64,000 nucleotides of DNA, from positions 42,651,578 to 42,715,577 of the forward strand of contig NC_084793.1 in the NCBI RefSeq assembly GCF_963169125.1, given 5' to 3'. Source of the stretch: Humulus lupulus (taxonomy: Eukaryota > Streptophyta > Magnoliopsida > Rosales > Cannabaceae). Shown here in pieces: positions 23,011-35,157 of the stretch; position 1 is the stretch's first letter, and each line of letters opens with the position of its first letter. The notes beneath the pieces are model-generated. The model was not told the DNA's origin, did no database searches, and saw only the letters and a program-made list of their open reading frames with translations. A program made the translations under genes and the position numbers.

Positions 23011-24299
23011 TTCAAACACTTTAAGCACCTTTAGGCACTCTTAGGCATTTTCTTGGGCACATGGCATAGCCATTTAAGTATGCCTTATCCCTCCAAACAC
23101 CATCAAAACACCTTGTTCGAATCTCCCATAATTATTTTGAGATATTGATTTCTCTTAATCAATCTTGGTGAAAAATTGACTTCTCTTCTCAAAGACATTT
23201 TTTCACTATGTAGTATTTACCTTGCAACATTTGTTTGATTCACTCCAGGGACTCATCGATGTTAGTCATGCTCAACAATAGAGTTTCCTACTCGACTAGT
23301 GATACATGCTCAGCTGACTAGGGAAGTTGTATCTCTCCCGACCAGGAAAACGTTGCACCTGATCAACTAGACTTTGTACCTTGCCAGTAGTTTACTTTTT
23401 TTTTTTTTTTTTGTAGCTGAGCTGTTGGCATTTATACTTTACTTTTCTTTGTTAACTTAAAACATTCTAAGTCTCCTCTAGACTTAAAAAGTTATAAGTT
23501 TTTTTTGTGAATAGTAAAGTCACTCTGGTGTATGCCTTATATTTTCGCATGAGTACTTAGTTTTCTAACTTAGAAATTCTAGACATTTCATAAGTCCATA
23601 CTAAGTATACTTTCTCACACTCTTGTTGCTCTAACATTTTATGAGAATAATGTTTATGGTCACATGAATATCTGCTCTTAACTTGAAATTTAAAAAAATT
23701 CCAAGTTACTTAAGCTTTGTCAAACAAGTTAGCTTAATGGCCTTTTTGGACTTCAAAAATTTACAAGTCAGCCTAAAAACATATATATTAACTCGTGCTC
23801 TTATTGCCTGTGTTAAATTATATACCAGTATACCCCATGTGCCCCCCAGGTGAGTGAGGGTTGAAAGATCCTTAGTCACTTGCTACTTGACAGAATCTGT
23901 TCGAGCAGTTAATTACTCGTGAAACACATAGAATATATGGAAAATATTAGAGCAGTTGAACACTGCTCGAATGTATTGACCAGTTGAACACTGTCCGATT
24001 TTACTGACCAGTTGAACACTGCTCAGATAACTAACACACATGCATATTTGTAGCAAGAATCGACCACGCTGTGCGTAGTCTCTTTTATTACTCGTAAATT
24101 AAAATGGACAAAACATGTCTAATAACGAGTCTTAAACCACCAAAATTGTTCAAAAATAAAATGACTGGTTAGCAAATAACCAGTTCATAAACCAAACTTA
24201 AATAACAAGTCTAACAACTCGAAATCAAGCTACCACTCTGAAAGCGGTATTTAAAAATAATATATCCTTCGGTGCTCGCCACTCCAGTGATCTCTGATC
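23011..24299. other. E2 non-coding spacer, homologous to E1 post-pol spacer
   Basis: AT-rich, no frame. Holds an internal polypurine tract (23841-23852) and a segment (24050-24130) matching E1 54080-54140 and E3 47445-47515 ('aagaatcgaccacgctg', then 'cttttattactcgtaa'). Confidence 0.7.
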
Positions 24300-26510
24300 C
24301 TAGCACTTCCGCTCAGCATACTTCTCCTTTGCTTCGTTGCTCTCCTCAGCCAACTGTGGACCTCCACATATAGTGTCTAAGGTAAAGTCCACAGGTCCGG
24401 GCTGCAAGGGTGGAGATCTTTGTCGCTTGAGACCAGAGTTGCTGCTTCCTCCTTCTCCTTGGGGTGTCTCTGCCCGGTACTTCCTCAACTTGCCCGACCG
24501 GAGAAGAAAATCTATCTCGTCCTTGAGGTGGTTGCATTCATTCGTGTCGTGACCATAATCTCCATGGAAACGACAAAACTTGTTCATGTCTCTCTTCCTC
24601 ATCTCTCTCCTGATGGGTGGAGGCTTCTTGTAGGGAACCTCTTCATGACTAGCAAGATATATCTCTGCTTAGCTGGTTGAGAGAGTGGTGTAGTTAGTGA
24701 ATTGAGGCTCATACTTGGTTAGCTTTTCAATTGAATCGAACTTTTCTTTCTTTTCGTCATGGTGGTCAGACCCATTATTTCCACATTTCTTTCCACCATC
24801 ACTAGGAAAGTCAGTTGATCTGCTCGGATTGTTTATGCCATTCTCCTCTTTCTCTATTGCATCATCCAATTTCATATATTTGTCCGCCCGGTCAAGAAAT
24901 TGTTGAAGTGTTGAAATTGGATTTCTATGTATGCTATCCCATAAAGGACTCCGATAAGTTATCCCAGCGGATATGGCAACCATCTTCCCCTCGTCTCCTA
25001 CAGCAGTTGCTCTATTAGCTTCTCTCATGAATCTCTGTATATAGTTCTTTAGATACTCATCTTTTCCTTGTTTGATATCTGCCAAGTGGTTGGCATAAAT
25101 TGGTGGAGTCCGGGCAGTGCTGAATTGTCTACAAAACTCCTTCCTGAATGCTTCCCAAGAGGTAATGGAGTTCGGCTTAAACTTCCAATACCACTCCTGG
25201 GCAGTATCCGTCAATGTAGTCGGGAAAACTCTACACCAATAATCGTCACTTACTCCGAGCAGCTCCATCTGATCTTCGAATTTCCCTATGTGCCTTATCG
25301 GGTCTGCCATTTTTGTATAAACTGGTAGTACCAGTGCTTTGTACTTTGCTGGTGGCTGGGTTGCTCTAATTCGAGCACAAAATGGGTTGCCACTCCGGTG
25401 GTCTATCACATCTATCTCGGAAGGTCATTTCGACAAACCTTACACTGCGGCTGCTAGCATGTCAAGCTGGGCTTGGATGGCTGGTGCAACTGATGAGGTT
25501 TCAAGGTCTTGACCGCCTGGTCGGGCATTACTATCTGGCACGCCATTGTCAAGTATTTCTACTTGATTGGCAGGGCGGTCCAGATTTTGCCCTTCGACCG
25601 GGACGGTCCTCCTCTTGTTGGTGATAACATTCCTTAGATCCTTCTGAGAAGCATGCTCTCCTGCCCGATCGAACACACTACTCTTCGATTTCCCAGAGGG
25701 CTTACTACGCGGGACTTCCTCTCCCCTGCTACGCTGCTGGTCTGGGTGCAGTGGAGGCTTTTTGGCGCGCTCTGGGCAGTTTTCTCCTCCTTGTGGGTTG
25801 TGGCCCTCCTTTTCCTTTGACTGGTCGGTGTGATGACTATCAGCCTCATCACGACCATGCCCATCTTTGAATTGTGAAGTCCTCTTCTCTCGAGGAGCTT
25901 TATTTTGCTCCTGCCCAGGTAGAGTCTTCTTACTACCCGATCGGTGACTTCCAGACCTTGAAGTTTCTGATCGGTGGCTCCTGGAGGGGGTTCTAGAGTG
26001 CTCCCTTTGGGTTGAGGCAGTGCCCGATCGGACTCCATCTTCCTCACGACCAGGTGAGTTATTACCACCTCTCCTTGGTCTATCATTGTTCTTATGACCA
26101 GCTTCCGTGGTCTTTGCACCTGGGGTGGCTGCTCCTCGTGCTGCAGCTTGGGCATTAGCCTGGGCCAACTAGGTAGCTCCTTCTAGAGCAAGTGTTGCTT
26201 CACGATGTCTCCAGTTGAAATCCTCCTGTTTTTGTCTGAGCTTCTCACCCCTAGCATCCATATCGCGCCTTTGCTGCTCTAACGCGGCTTTCTGCCTGGC
26301 CATCTCTTCAGCGAATGCCTCGTGTCTGGCGTGGAGTTGTGCCATCTCCTCCTGGAAGGTGCTCATGGATTCTTGGAGCTCTTCAACTTCTGGAGTCACG
26401 TCCTTAAGCATGACCCTAGGCTCATTCTCATGATCTTGTGGCCTAGGACCTTCTGATCTAGCAAGCTCTTTAGAGGAGCCTGTCTTCTTGGAGGCTACAT
26501 TAGTGCCATA
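24300..26510 (-). pseudogene. gag: E2 gag, Tat type, broken
   Basis: Structural protein of the particle. Minus-strand pieces: an N-terminal coiled coil (26411-26169, Glu/Gln/Arg-rich: EEMARQKAALEQQRRDMDAR); an Arg/Ser-rich basic linker (26168-25440); the gag core (25409-24669) with FPTTLTDTAQEWYWKFKP and an IQRFMREANRAT helix; a zinc finger piece (24602-24300, CRFHGDYGHDTNECNHLKDE), followed by the proline-rich end SPPLQPGP. Breaks: a TAG between coiled coil and linker where E3 has a Gln codon, a TAA between linker and core, a frame change near 24650, and no clear start codon (frame reads through to about 26510). Only gag is present; nothing of pol follows. Confidence 0.82.
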
Positions 26511-26543
26511 TGACTTCAGTGACCGTCTGTCTTTCTCTTCAGG

Positions 26544-26564
26544 CTCTCAATAAAAGCACCAAAA
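26544..26564 (-). other. E2 primer region
   Basis: CTCTCAATAAAAGCACCA on the plus strand, next to the 5' LTR; one base different from the same site in E1 and E3. The minus-strand RNA would present TGGTGCTTT... to a tRNA ending AAAGCACCA. I cannot name that tRNA. Confidence 0.6.
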
Positions 26565-29500
26565 TGTTGACCGCATTTTTGGCCAACGACGTGAGAACAT
26601 CAAAAACGATGAAGCCTTCAAGAGAAATTGAACGACACAGACAATTTTGAACAGAAAGTAAATAACACACGCAATTTTTATAGTGGTTCAACCCCAATAT
26701 GTTGGTAATAGCCTAATCCACTTAGAGTTGTGATTATAGATCTGTACTCAAGATCAGATGAACTAAGCCAACTGAGTTTCTTCAATACAGATTACAAGAA
26801 TTCTTTCAGATATAAGCACTTTCTCTCTCTAGAAAATTCAGACCCAAAATTTCCAAAAGTCCCCTTTCTGATCTCATAAGCCATGTATTTATAGGTTTAG
26901 GATCATACATCTGATATCCCCTAGAATCGGGATATTTTATTACTCTTATTATATTTAAATTACAAAAATATTCAAAATGTAACAGAACACCAAATTTGTG
27001 GGAAGAATGAGAGATTCACGCATATGCCAAGACCGGTTCTTGTTGAAGCCGTTTATGGGAATCTTGACGTAGTCATGCTCTGTCTAGTTGATCCATATCA
27101 CCTTCAATCTGGTCGAACACACCTCTACTAGACAGTCATGCACTTGGCTGGTAGGACACGCACTCCTCTGGTCTAACATGGCACACTGGTCTAGCATGAC
27201 ATTTCTGGGCAGTAAAGTCATTACTGGGCAGCAATGTCACTCCTGGGCAGCAATGTCACTCCTGGGCAGCTGTAACGCCCTGGTTACCCCAGAACAGTTA
27301 CGGTGAACGGTGGACCGGAAATTTGACTCGCTACCCGAGTCCTTTGGTCAAAAACGTGCTCTAAGTGTAATTAACAGGCTAAGGTATAAAACCAGTAAAA
27401 AGGAAATGGATAATTTCACTACAAACTGCTCTGCAGAGCTAATCAAAACGTTTACAAGTTGTTCTCAGTACAAAATGGTCACTACTGTTTTAAATTTATA
27501 ATCCTGCCGACCTAAGCGACAAAAGTAGGGTAAACCCCCTAGTTGGTCGTGGTGGTCAAGCGGCCGCATATGTACACATCACCACCTAAGCTCTCCACTC
27601 AAGGCTAGGTGAGCTTTTCTTTTCCTTTACCTGCACCACATAGCACCCATGAGCCAAAGCCCAGTAAGAAAACATAACACTATACATAAACATTATCAAG
27701 TGATTATCATCATATTCACATTGAGCATAAAGCTTTCAAACATGTGAGTGAACATCACATGAGGTCCTGATAAACCATACTGAGTGACTGTCTAGCATGT
27801 CACTATTTCAAATGGAAGAGTGGCTGCTAGGTAAGCCACTAGCCTTCAACAGGTTCTGGTAAACCATACTGAGTGACTGACAAGCACGTCACTGTTTCAA
27901 ATGGGAGAGTGGCTGCTAGGTAAGCCACTAGCCTCCAAGCGCTTATTTCATTCATCGACCCTCGAGGTTGGGCTGGCATTAATGCTCTTTGAGTCATTCA
28001 ATGCTGATAGTTGATTAGATCTAATCTTTGTTGGCTTGCGTTAACACGCTAAGGCCGTTCTGACTATTGAGTCAGTGCAACGTGACCAGTGCCCAGTACC
28101 ACTGTCGAACGTGACTAATAAGTCACAGCTTCACAGTTGATACTAGCACCTTTGCCAAATCTGACTAGTGAGTCAGTACCATGCGCAAGTGAGCAACATT
28201 TGCTAAGTATACCATATTCAATCCATGTCCATATTTACACAACTAACATGCCTCATGAATATCCATGCATGTCACACTTGGGGTGCAATTTTCTTACCTT
28301 TGATTCGAGCTAGAGTGAACAAAAGAACGACCCTTGAGAACGGTTTAGCTTTTAGTCCTTTAGCGGTTACCTAATCATAACACATATAGGATACCGTCAA
28401 TAATCAAGATAATCAAGGGTTCTCAAACCATTATCTAGCCTCCAAGAGATCAATCCAAACTAATCCAAGTAGTAAGGACACTCGCAAGGCCTAAAACTAG
28501 GTTCCCGGGGTCAAAACGAGCAAACGGGGCGAAAACAGGGCAAGGGCTGTAGCCCTAACACCTCGGGCCGTGGCCCCAGGGTTCTCTGAGGCAAGGGCCG
28601 CGGCGCCCAGCAAGCACAAATTCTCCACCTGCTTCTTCAAGGCAGGGCCGCGGCGCCCCAAGAACAGGGCCGCGACCCTTCACCCTGGGCCATTCCCAAC
28701 CGCGTTTTTAACACTCCAAAGCCTCCAAAATCATACTTTAACATTCCCCAATCATCAAAACAAAGTTCCCAAGCTTCCCCATGCATCAAAACCCTCAAAA
28801 CTCAAGGTTCAAACGAATCGAAAACTCAACAATTCACAAAATCAATTCAAAGCTTAGAAACTCGGAAAAACTCAAAACTTAACCTTCGATTACCTTCAAT
28901 TGGGTTGTTTTCTGTCGAATCCTTCGGTTAAGAAGCTTATAATCTTTCCTAGGATCGCTATGCCTCGATCCTCACTTGATTCTGACTCCTAGAACTAAAG
29001 ATTTCGTCAAATAGGCTTAAACGGTAAAACGGAATTTGAAAAGGGAGAACAGGAAGTTTTCTTATCGTACGTTCTATCTGACAGCTACTTCAAGCTTAAG
29101 TAACCTCAAATAAAACCTAATGCTCGGGGTCCCAAAAACACCCCCGGGGACATTATAATCAAAACCTCCAGAATTTCACCCTGATCTCAAATATTCCCAA
29201 ATTATCATCAAATGAACATTTCTATTACCCCAGAATTGACTCCGTTATGACAAAACCGCTAATCCACTAAAAATAACCATCTCATGCCGAATAGCTCGAA
29301 TATATCTCCATAATAATGGAATCTCATTCGCAAATCACATCATGCACCCAAATACACAAATTACCCTCAACGGGCCAAATTATCATCACACCCCTGTAAT
29401 TAGAAATATGGACTCACATGCATGCATTTCACATCATATTATAATATAATCAACATATACATGCATTTTATCAATTAATAACATAATTGGGTAAGTATGG

Positions 29501-29752
29501 CTCTCCCGGCCTACTATTCACGCCGTTAAACACATCGGAGAATTCGGGGCATTACAGCAGCAATGTCACTCCTGGGCAGTAATGTCACTCCTGGGCGGAT
29601 GCAACCTCTTGACTGGTCGGCAATGACACCTCTCAAGTAGTCAAAACTCTTCATTGATGCATTAGGCTACTCCTAAGCCAGGTCACCTAACCATTCCTTG
29701 CCCCTTGTCATTTCTATTGCCACATCATCATTTTCAAATTTTGGGGATAACA
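26565..29752 (-). repeat. E2 5' LTR, interrupted by S4
   Basis: Pieces 26565-27270 and 29562-29752 total 897 bp. Very similar to the 3' LTR (a few percent different by eye), with the same 19-bp array. Confidence 0.88.
27271..29556 (-). mobile_element. S4: solo chromovirus LTR in the E2 5' LTR
   Basis: 2286 bp, plus-strand ends TGTAACGCCC and GGGGCATTACA, flanked by GCAGC (27266-27270, 29557-29561). GC-rich patch 28530-28690 is of the GGGCCGCGGCGCCC type. This is the innermost, sixth level of the nest and so the youngest insertion on that branch. Confidence 0.92.
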
Positions 29753-32700
29753 AAGACTATATATAAAAATAAATTAATAGTAGAAATCAAGATGGTAAAA
29801 GAAGATTATTAAGGTATTAGAATCCACAAAATATAAGTTCAATAATATTTATAAGTACACTGATTCCCAAGTTTCATTAATAGTAGATTTTAATCAAACC
29901 ATCACTTATTCAAATTAGATATTCTATTTAAGCACAAGTTATTATAGAAATATATGATTTATCTTCACTTTTAGCAATATAATATCAAAGTATTTAGTGT
30001 GAATCAATCTAATGAAACAACAACAAAATCAAAGAATATTATTTATAAGGCAAAACATAATATTTTTGTTTTAAACATTTGATGTGCAAAATTTAATGAC
30101 ACACCTTAATCAAAGAATATTATGATTTTGCACTAATGAAGAACAAATTGTAAATATATGCTAACAATAAAAAATACATGATATTTAAAATGAAAGAAAA
30201 TATTTGAAGAAGAAAAATCCATAAACTTTGTTGCACAAAAAGGGAAATCAACATATAACATAAATACTATCTAGTTACATATTGTTTCATCATCACCTTA
30301 ATAATCTTAAAAAGATTAGAAACTCATAACTAGAATAGAAATTACAAACATAAATAGGAACATTTGGAGGAGGAACCCCCAAATTTTTCCTCTAAAAACT
30401 CATAGAAAAAATGACCAAAAAGAAGAAAAATATGAAGAGAATGGAGTGGTCATCAAAGTGTAGAAAGTTTGTAGTGTAACCCCCTCCAAATTAAGCACCC
30501 AAATCTCTTATTTATATCCAAAAAAATGTTTAAAATAATCAATTTAAATTAATTAAATTGATTAAATTAAATTTGAAATGAAGAATAATATGACATATGG
30601 GGGTAAATTTTAGGTGTAATGATGATTTTGGGGTAAAATGTGTAGAATATTTTGGGTAAAAATGACATTTTTGGGCAAAGGGACAAGGGGACATTGTTGG
30701 GCTCAACAAGATATGGCATGGAAGCTTGGTGTAGGCCTAGGGGCTGCGTGATGGGTTAGCTGAAGGAGAGCTTTGGCTGGGCTGGATTGGCAGGTGGGCC
30801 TGGAGCGGGCCCAGGTGGCTGGGGAGCTGAAGGAGGTAGCCGGGGGGATTGAAGTAGGCCTGGGCTGGAGTGGCAGGTGGGCTGAGTTAGGTGGGTAGCT
30901 TCGAGTCCAGGTGGCTGGGAAGGGGCAGGTTGGGGAGAGTGAGGCGGGCCCAGGTGGTTGGGCTTTGGCTTGGGCCTGGGCAGAAGCTTCGACTCGGGCG
31001 AAGGGGATGCTGAAAGAAGGCTGGCTTTCATAAATGCCAAATTTTCCTTACTTTTCAAAGCCAAAAAATGCAATAAATTTCCTACAAAATAAACATAAAA
31101 TAAATCATAATAAAATATTTTCAACTATAAAATAAATCAAGTTAATTCTTTGAAAATATTAATTATAACTTAATTTATATTTGACATTTAAGTTCAATAA
31201 TACAACATTTTTTACCTCAAATTAAACAACAATAATTCCAATAATTAACTACAACATTTTACAACAAAATAACTATAAAAACACACAAAAATAAATAAAT
31301 CAAAATAAACTCAAAAAATTCAAAATTACTTAAAAACTTAACAAATCAATTAAAAAATCAAGAATTAAGCAACAATTAGCATATAAAAAGTGGTAAAATA
31401 ACTCTATTTTGTAGAGTTATCAATGAGTTCAAGTTCCAAAAACCCAATCCTGGGCCTAATCCCGCGCTTTAAGGACCTCAAATTCCACCAAACAGGGTGG
31501 TGGCATCATCCCCCGAGCCCTCGGTTCACAACCCCAAAAAGTACCAAAAAAACCTCATTCTGAAGACTGTGTAGTGCTATGGCACTACTTTTGGGCGCTA
31601 CAACACTACAAACATAATCAAATTCCCCAAGACAGAGCACCTAGCGCTACAGCACCCAAACCATAAATTATGGGTTCCAGCTTCGTGTTCTTCGAGCTTC
31701 AAAGCTCCAAATCCAACCCCAACGAGTCCCTAGCCCCTCAAATCAACATTTTGATCCCCCAAACATTCAACCAATAGCTTAGTAACATTATAACAACATC
31801 AAATACTCAAAATCCCCATAGGAACTCATAATCCAAGTCTTGAGTTTGTAAAACTCAAGAACACCAAGAACATCGAATAAACTAAGAATTCAAAGATTAA
31901 ATTACCTTTGATTATGTCGTTTCTTGCTAAATCCTCCGGCTAATAAGCTTCTAATCTTCCCTAGAATCGCTATGCCTCGATCCTCACTTGAATGCGAGTC
32001 CTAAAACTCAAGTTTCCTTCGAAAATGCGATTGGTGTTAAAAATGGAACTTTGAGGGAGAGAGAACATTCTGAACATTCTTTTATAATTCTAACAGGTTA
32101 CTTCAAGCTTAAGTAACCTCAAGCAAATCCTAATGCTCGGGGTCCTGAAAACGCCCCCGGGGGTAAAATAGTCAAAATTCCCAGAGTTTCCCCCTGATCT
32201 CACTAACTCCCAATTGATCATCAAATATTATTCCCATTACCCAATAACCCAGCAATGTACTAAATACCTAAAATTCCCCTGACTCACTCCGAGTCAAGTA
32301 TGAATCCTGTTGTGACTTTTCCACTAGCTTGCCTCCTAGGATCATCTCGTGCTGAGTAACCCTAGCATAACCAAATAATAATGAAACACCATACACATGC
32401 CACATATATGCCAAATATACCTGAAATGGCCAAAATATGAAAATAATCCAATTAATCAGAAATGGGTTCACATGCATATTTAATACACCTAAACATGCAT
32501 ATCAAGTCATATTATGATATAACTCACATAATCACATAATGATACACATAAATATCACATAATTCCAAGATTTTCCATCCTGCCCCTCTAATCAAGGCCC
32601 TAAGCCTTATTAGGAAATTTGGGTCATTACACAATACTTGACTCTGGGTGAGTCAAGGGATATTTTGGGTATTTAGTACATTACGGAGATATTGGGTAAT

Positions 32701-34751
32701 GGGAATGAATGTTTGATGATATATTGGGAGTTAGGGAGATCAGGAGGAAATTATAAGAATTTGGACTATTTTACCCTCGAGGCATTTTTGGGACCCCAAG
32801 CATTGGGATTTACTTGAGGTTACTTAAGCTCGAAGTAACCTGTAAGAAAGAAAAGTCTGTTCAAAACATTGTTTCTCTCTCTCCCGTTATTCCTTTTCAC
32901 CGCTCATCACATTTTTGAAGGAAACTCGAGTTTTAGGACTCGGATTCAAGCAAGGATCGAGTCATAACGATTCTAGGAAATATTAGAAGCTTATTAGCTA
33001 GAGGATTTAGCGAGAAACAACATAATCAGAGGTAAAGCTTTGAATTTTTTAATTTCCGTTTCCTAAAGTTTCTTAAGTTTTGAATTTGGATTTTTCGTTT
33101 TCAGGAGTTTTTGAATGATTTGAAGCTTGGGTTTTGAGGATTTTGTACCATTGAGATGATTGGGAACTTTGTTTTTGAGATTTGGGTATGTTTGGATAGG
33201 TTTTTGGAAGGATTTAAAATGGGAAAAACAGAGTTTTTGGGCTGTGTTCGTGGTTGGGCTGCAGCCCTTTTATTGTGTGTCACAACCCAAGCTTGAAAAA
33301 AAAAGGATTTGGTTGTTGGGGGCACCTTGGGCCACAACACCTTTTAGGCGGGCTACGGCCCACAGCGCAGACAGAGAAGGGGCTGAGCCCCTAACTTGAG
33401 CAAGCCGCAGCTCAGGTTTTTGGGGCCAAGGCCCAAAAGGAGAAAAATGGCCAAAATGAGTTTTTAGTGATGGGAACTTAAACCTAGGGGCTCGAGATCG
33501 ATCCTAGTACCCGATTTGGTAGGATTCGACGTATCGGAGGCTAGGACTCGGTCCGGAAGCCTTTATTTACTCGTTTTGATGGGATTTTATATTATGGTTG
33601 TGACTAGGTTATCGCTAGGGGCTCGAAAATGGGATCGTGCTCTAGGGTCATTTATTGGTAACCTGTGCTTGGACTAAATGTAAGAAAGCTGCACTTATTA
33701 TGTGACGTACATGATTAGGGCTTGGCCCGAATACTGAATATGGTTTTGATTGGGCATTGGTCATTGTAAATGTGCATGATTATGATTATAGATGAGGCCT
33801 GTTGAGTGATCTATATATGGATATTCAATTATATGATGAATGCTTGATTGCATTATATACTTGAGTAAAGAATTGACTTATCAGTCAAGGACGACAATAG
33901 CGCTAAGCGTTGGTTGTAAAACATTGACTTATGAGTCATGGGCGGTAATAGCGCGTCAAGCACTGGTCGATATGATTAGATCTAATCAGAAGAGCATTAC
34001 ACACTTGTTCGACCCAATGGTGATAGAAAACTAAAGTGCTTGGCTAGCTCTATGGCTAGTTACTCAGAGTTGGGGCAAAGGACCCAGGTTGACCCTATGG
34101 TCACATAGCTAGGGCAAAGGGCCCCAGGTTTACTCTACGGTCATCTATTCAGGGCAAAGGACCCCATGTTGACTCTATGGTCATCTAATTAGGACTGGGA
34201 GCCCCAGAATAATTCCATAATGATTTATTTATACCTGTATGCATGCATGAGTAGGTTATTACTGATGGGCATGCTAGAGATACATCTGAATTTGTATATA
34301 TTTTTCATGAACTTGTATTAAGTTTTCTTGCTGGGCCTTGGCTCACGGGTGCTATGTGGTGCAGGTAAAGGGAAAGGAAAGTTGGACCAGCCATGAGTTG
34401 GAGAGCTTAGGTGGTTATGTGTACATATGCGGCCGCTTGACCACCACGGCCAAGGTTTCTCAGAGGAACTAAGGTGTAGCCCTATTTTTTGCCGCTTAGG
34501 TCGGTGGGTTGTAACTTTTGGAATTGTAATGACCATTTTTGAACTATAAACAGCTTTGTACACATTATTATGGGATCCCATTTATAGCTTAATGTTTTTA
34601 ATGAAACATCCATTCGTTTTAACTGAAATTTTAACCCTGGACTAGTAATCACACTTAGATGCACGTTTATGGCCTAATGACTCGTTTATCAAGTTAAGCA
34701 CTATTTAAAATACACAGTGTAACAGTCTTGGCTAATCAGGGCGTTACAACT

Positions 34752-34766
34752 TGGTATCAGAGCATG
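34752..34766 (+). other. E4 primer binding site, initiator tRNA-Met
   Basis: TGGTATCAGAGCATG, complementary to the 3' end of plant initiator tRNA-Met, three bases after the LTR end TTACA (34748). It fixes E4 as plus-strand and shows that TGTAAC...TTACA repeats are LTRs of this family. Confidence 0.95.
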
Positions 34767-35157
34767 CCAAGGTTAAGAGTTCTTGAAGACAAGCTGGGCA
34801 TGTACACTCGCCACTAAGGACAAGCTTGACTTAGGGTTCAGTAACTATTTATGTGGTTATGTGCTTAACTTCTTAAATAGGATATAAATGGTTTATGTGC
34901 ATATCTTATTAGGTAGCATGAGATATATTGATAGTGCCTGGCCCTTGACTGCTGCGTGATGTAAACATAACGTGCTTATTAGCACTAATATATGGACATG
35001 TAAGTGAGGACACGCTCATTAGCGATGTCATAGATACATGTATGCCAGAAAATGCTTATTAGTATTGTTAATTGTTATGAATACTAGGATGTGCTTATTA
35101 GCACCAGACTTGAATATGAATATGAATCAACATGCTTATCAGCATGACTGTTGTATG
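34767..35157 (+). other. E4 leader, part 1
   Basis: Non-coding leader with repeated 'gtgcttattagcac'-like blocks (34970-35150), about five copies of 'gcttattag'. Interrupted by S5 at 35158 and continued at 37901-38009. Confidence 0.6.

Larger units (their letters stand above)
21020..29752 (-). mobile_element. E2: gag-only Tat derivative in E6
   Basis: Minus-strand element flanked by AAGAC (21015-21019, 29753-29757). It has a 3' LTR (21020-21886), PPT, a non-coding 3' half, a gag region, a primer region and a 5' LTR (26565-29752, interrupted by S4). It lacks protease, reverse transcriptase, RNase H and integrase. Its spacer around 23840-24110 is homologous to the post-pol spacer of E1 (53920-54130), so a pol-containing ancestor lost pol by internal deletion. 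It must have used enzymes of another element. Confidence 0.88.
20788..31422 (-). mobile_element. E6: Athila-like solo LTR in E5, interrupted by E2
   Basis: Plus-strand ends TGATAGTCCCAAAACGGG and GTAGAGTTATCA, flanked by ATGAG (20783-20787, 31423-31427). Pieces 20788-21019 and 29758-31422 give about 1.9 kb. The TGATA...TATCA ends and the block 'gatcgaacccaaatgag' resemble the Athila LTR at 2439-3773, hence the lineage guess. A proline-rich frame at 30756-31124 falls inside the LTR and is not taken as a gene. Confidence 0.65.
19168..32631 (-). mobile_element. E5: solo chromovirus LTR in the E4 5' LTR
   Basis: Plus-strand ends TGTAATGCTC (19168) and GGGTCATTACA (32631), flanked by CAATA (19163-19167, 32632-32636). 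Pieces 19168-20787 and 31428-32631 give about 2.8 kb. Subrepeats at 19640-20145, GC-rich AGCGCT patch near 31565-31650, near-palindrome at 32096-32118. It is opposite in orientation to the E4 LTR that hosts it. Confidence 0.9.
18834..34748 (+). repeat. E4 5' LTR, interrupted by E5
   Basis: Pieces 18834-19167 (starts TGTAACGTCCC) and 32637-34748 (ends GGGCGTTACA) join at CAATA into an LTR of about 2450 bp. The right piece ends directly before the primer site at 34752. It contains the family near-palindrome at 32818-32840 and the 'ggctcacgggtgctatg' block near 34340. Its subrepeat zone is reduced to variants of 'caaaggaccccaggttgac' near 34070-34200. Confidence 0.9.

Noticed and set aside
30756..31124. 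122-residue proline-rich frame on the minus strand
   Set aside because: Lies inside solo LTR E6, has no domain, and its composition follows from a GC-rich purine/pyrimidine-biased stretch.
31428..34748. A head-to-head duplication of one LTR
   Set aside because: The CAATA duplication at 19163-19167 and 32632-32636 shows simple insertion of one LTR into another in opposite orientation.
34752..34766. tRNA gene fragment
   Set aside because: Only the complement of the tRNA-Met 3' end, placed at the LTR boundary, so it is a primer binding site.
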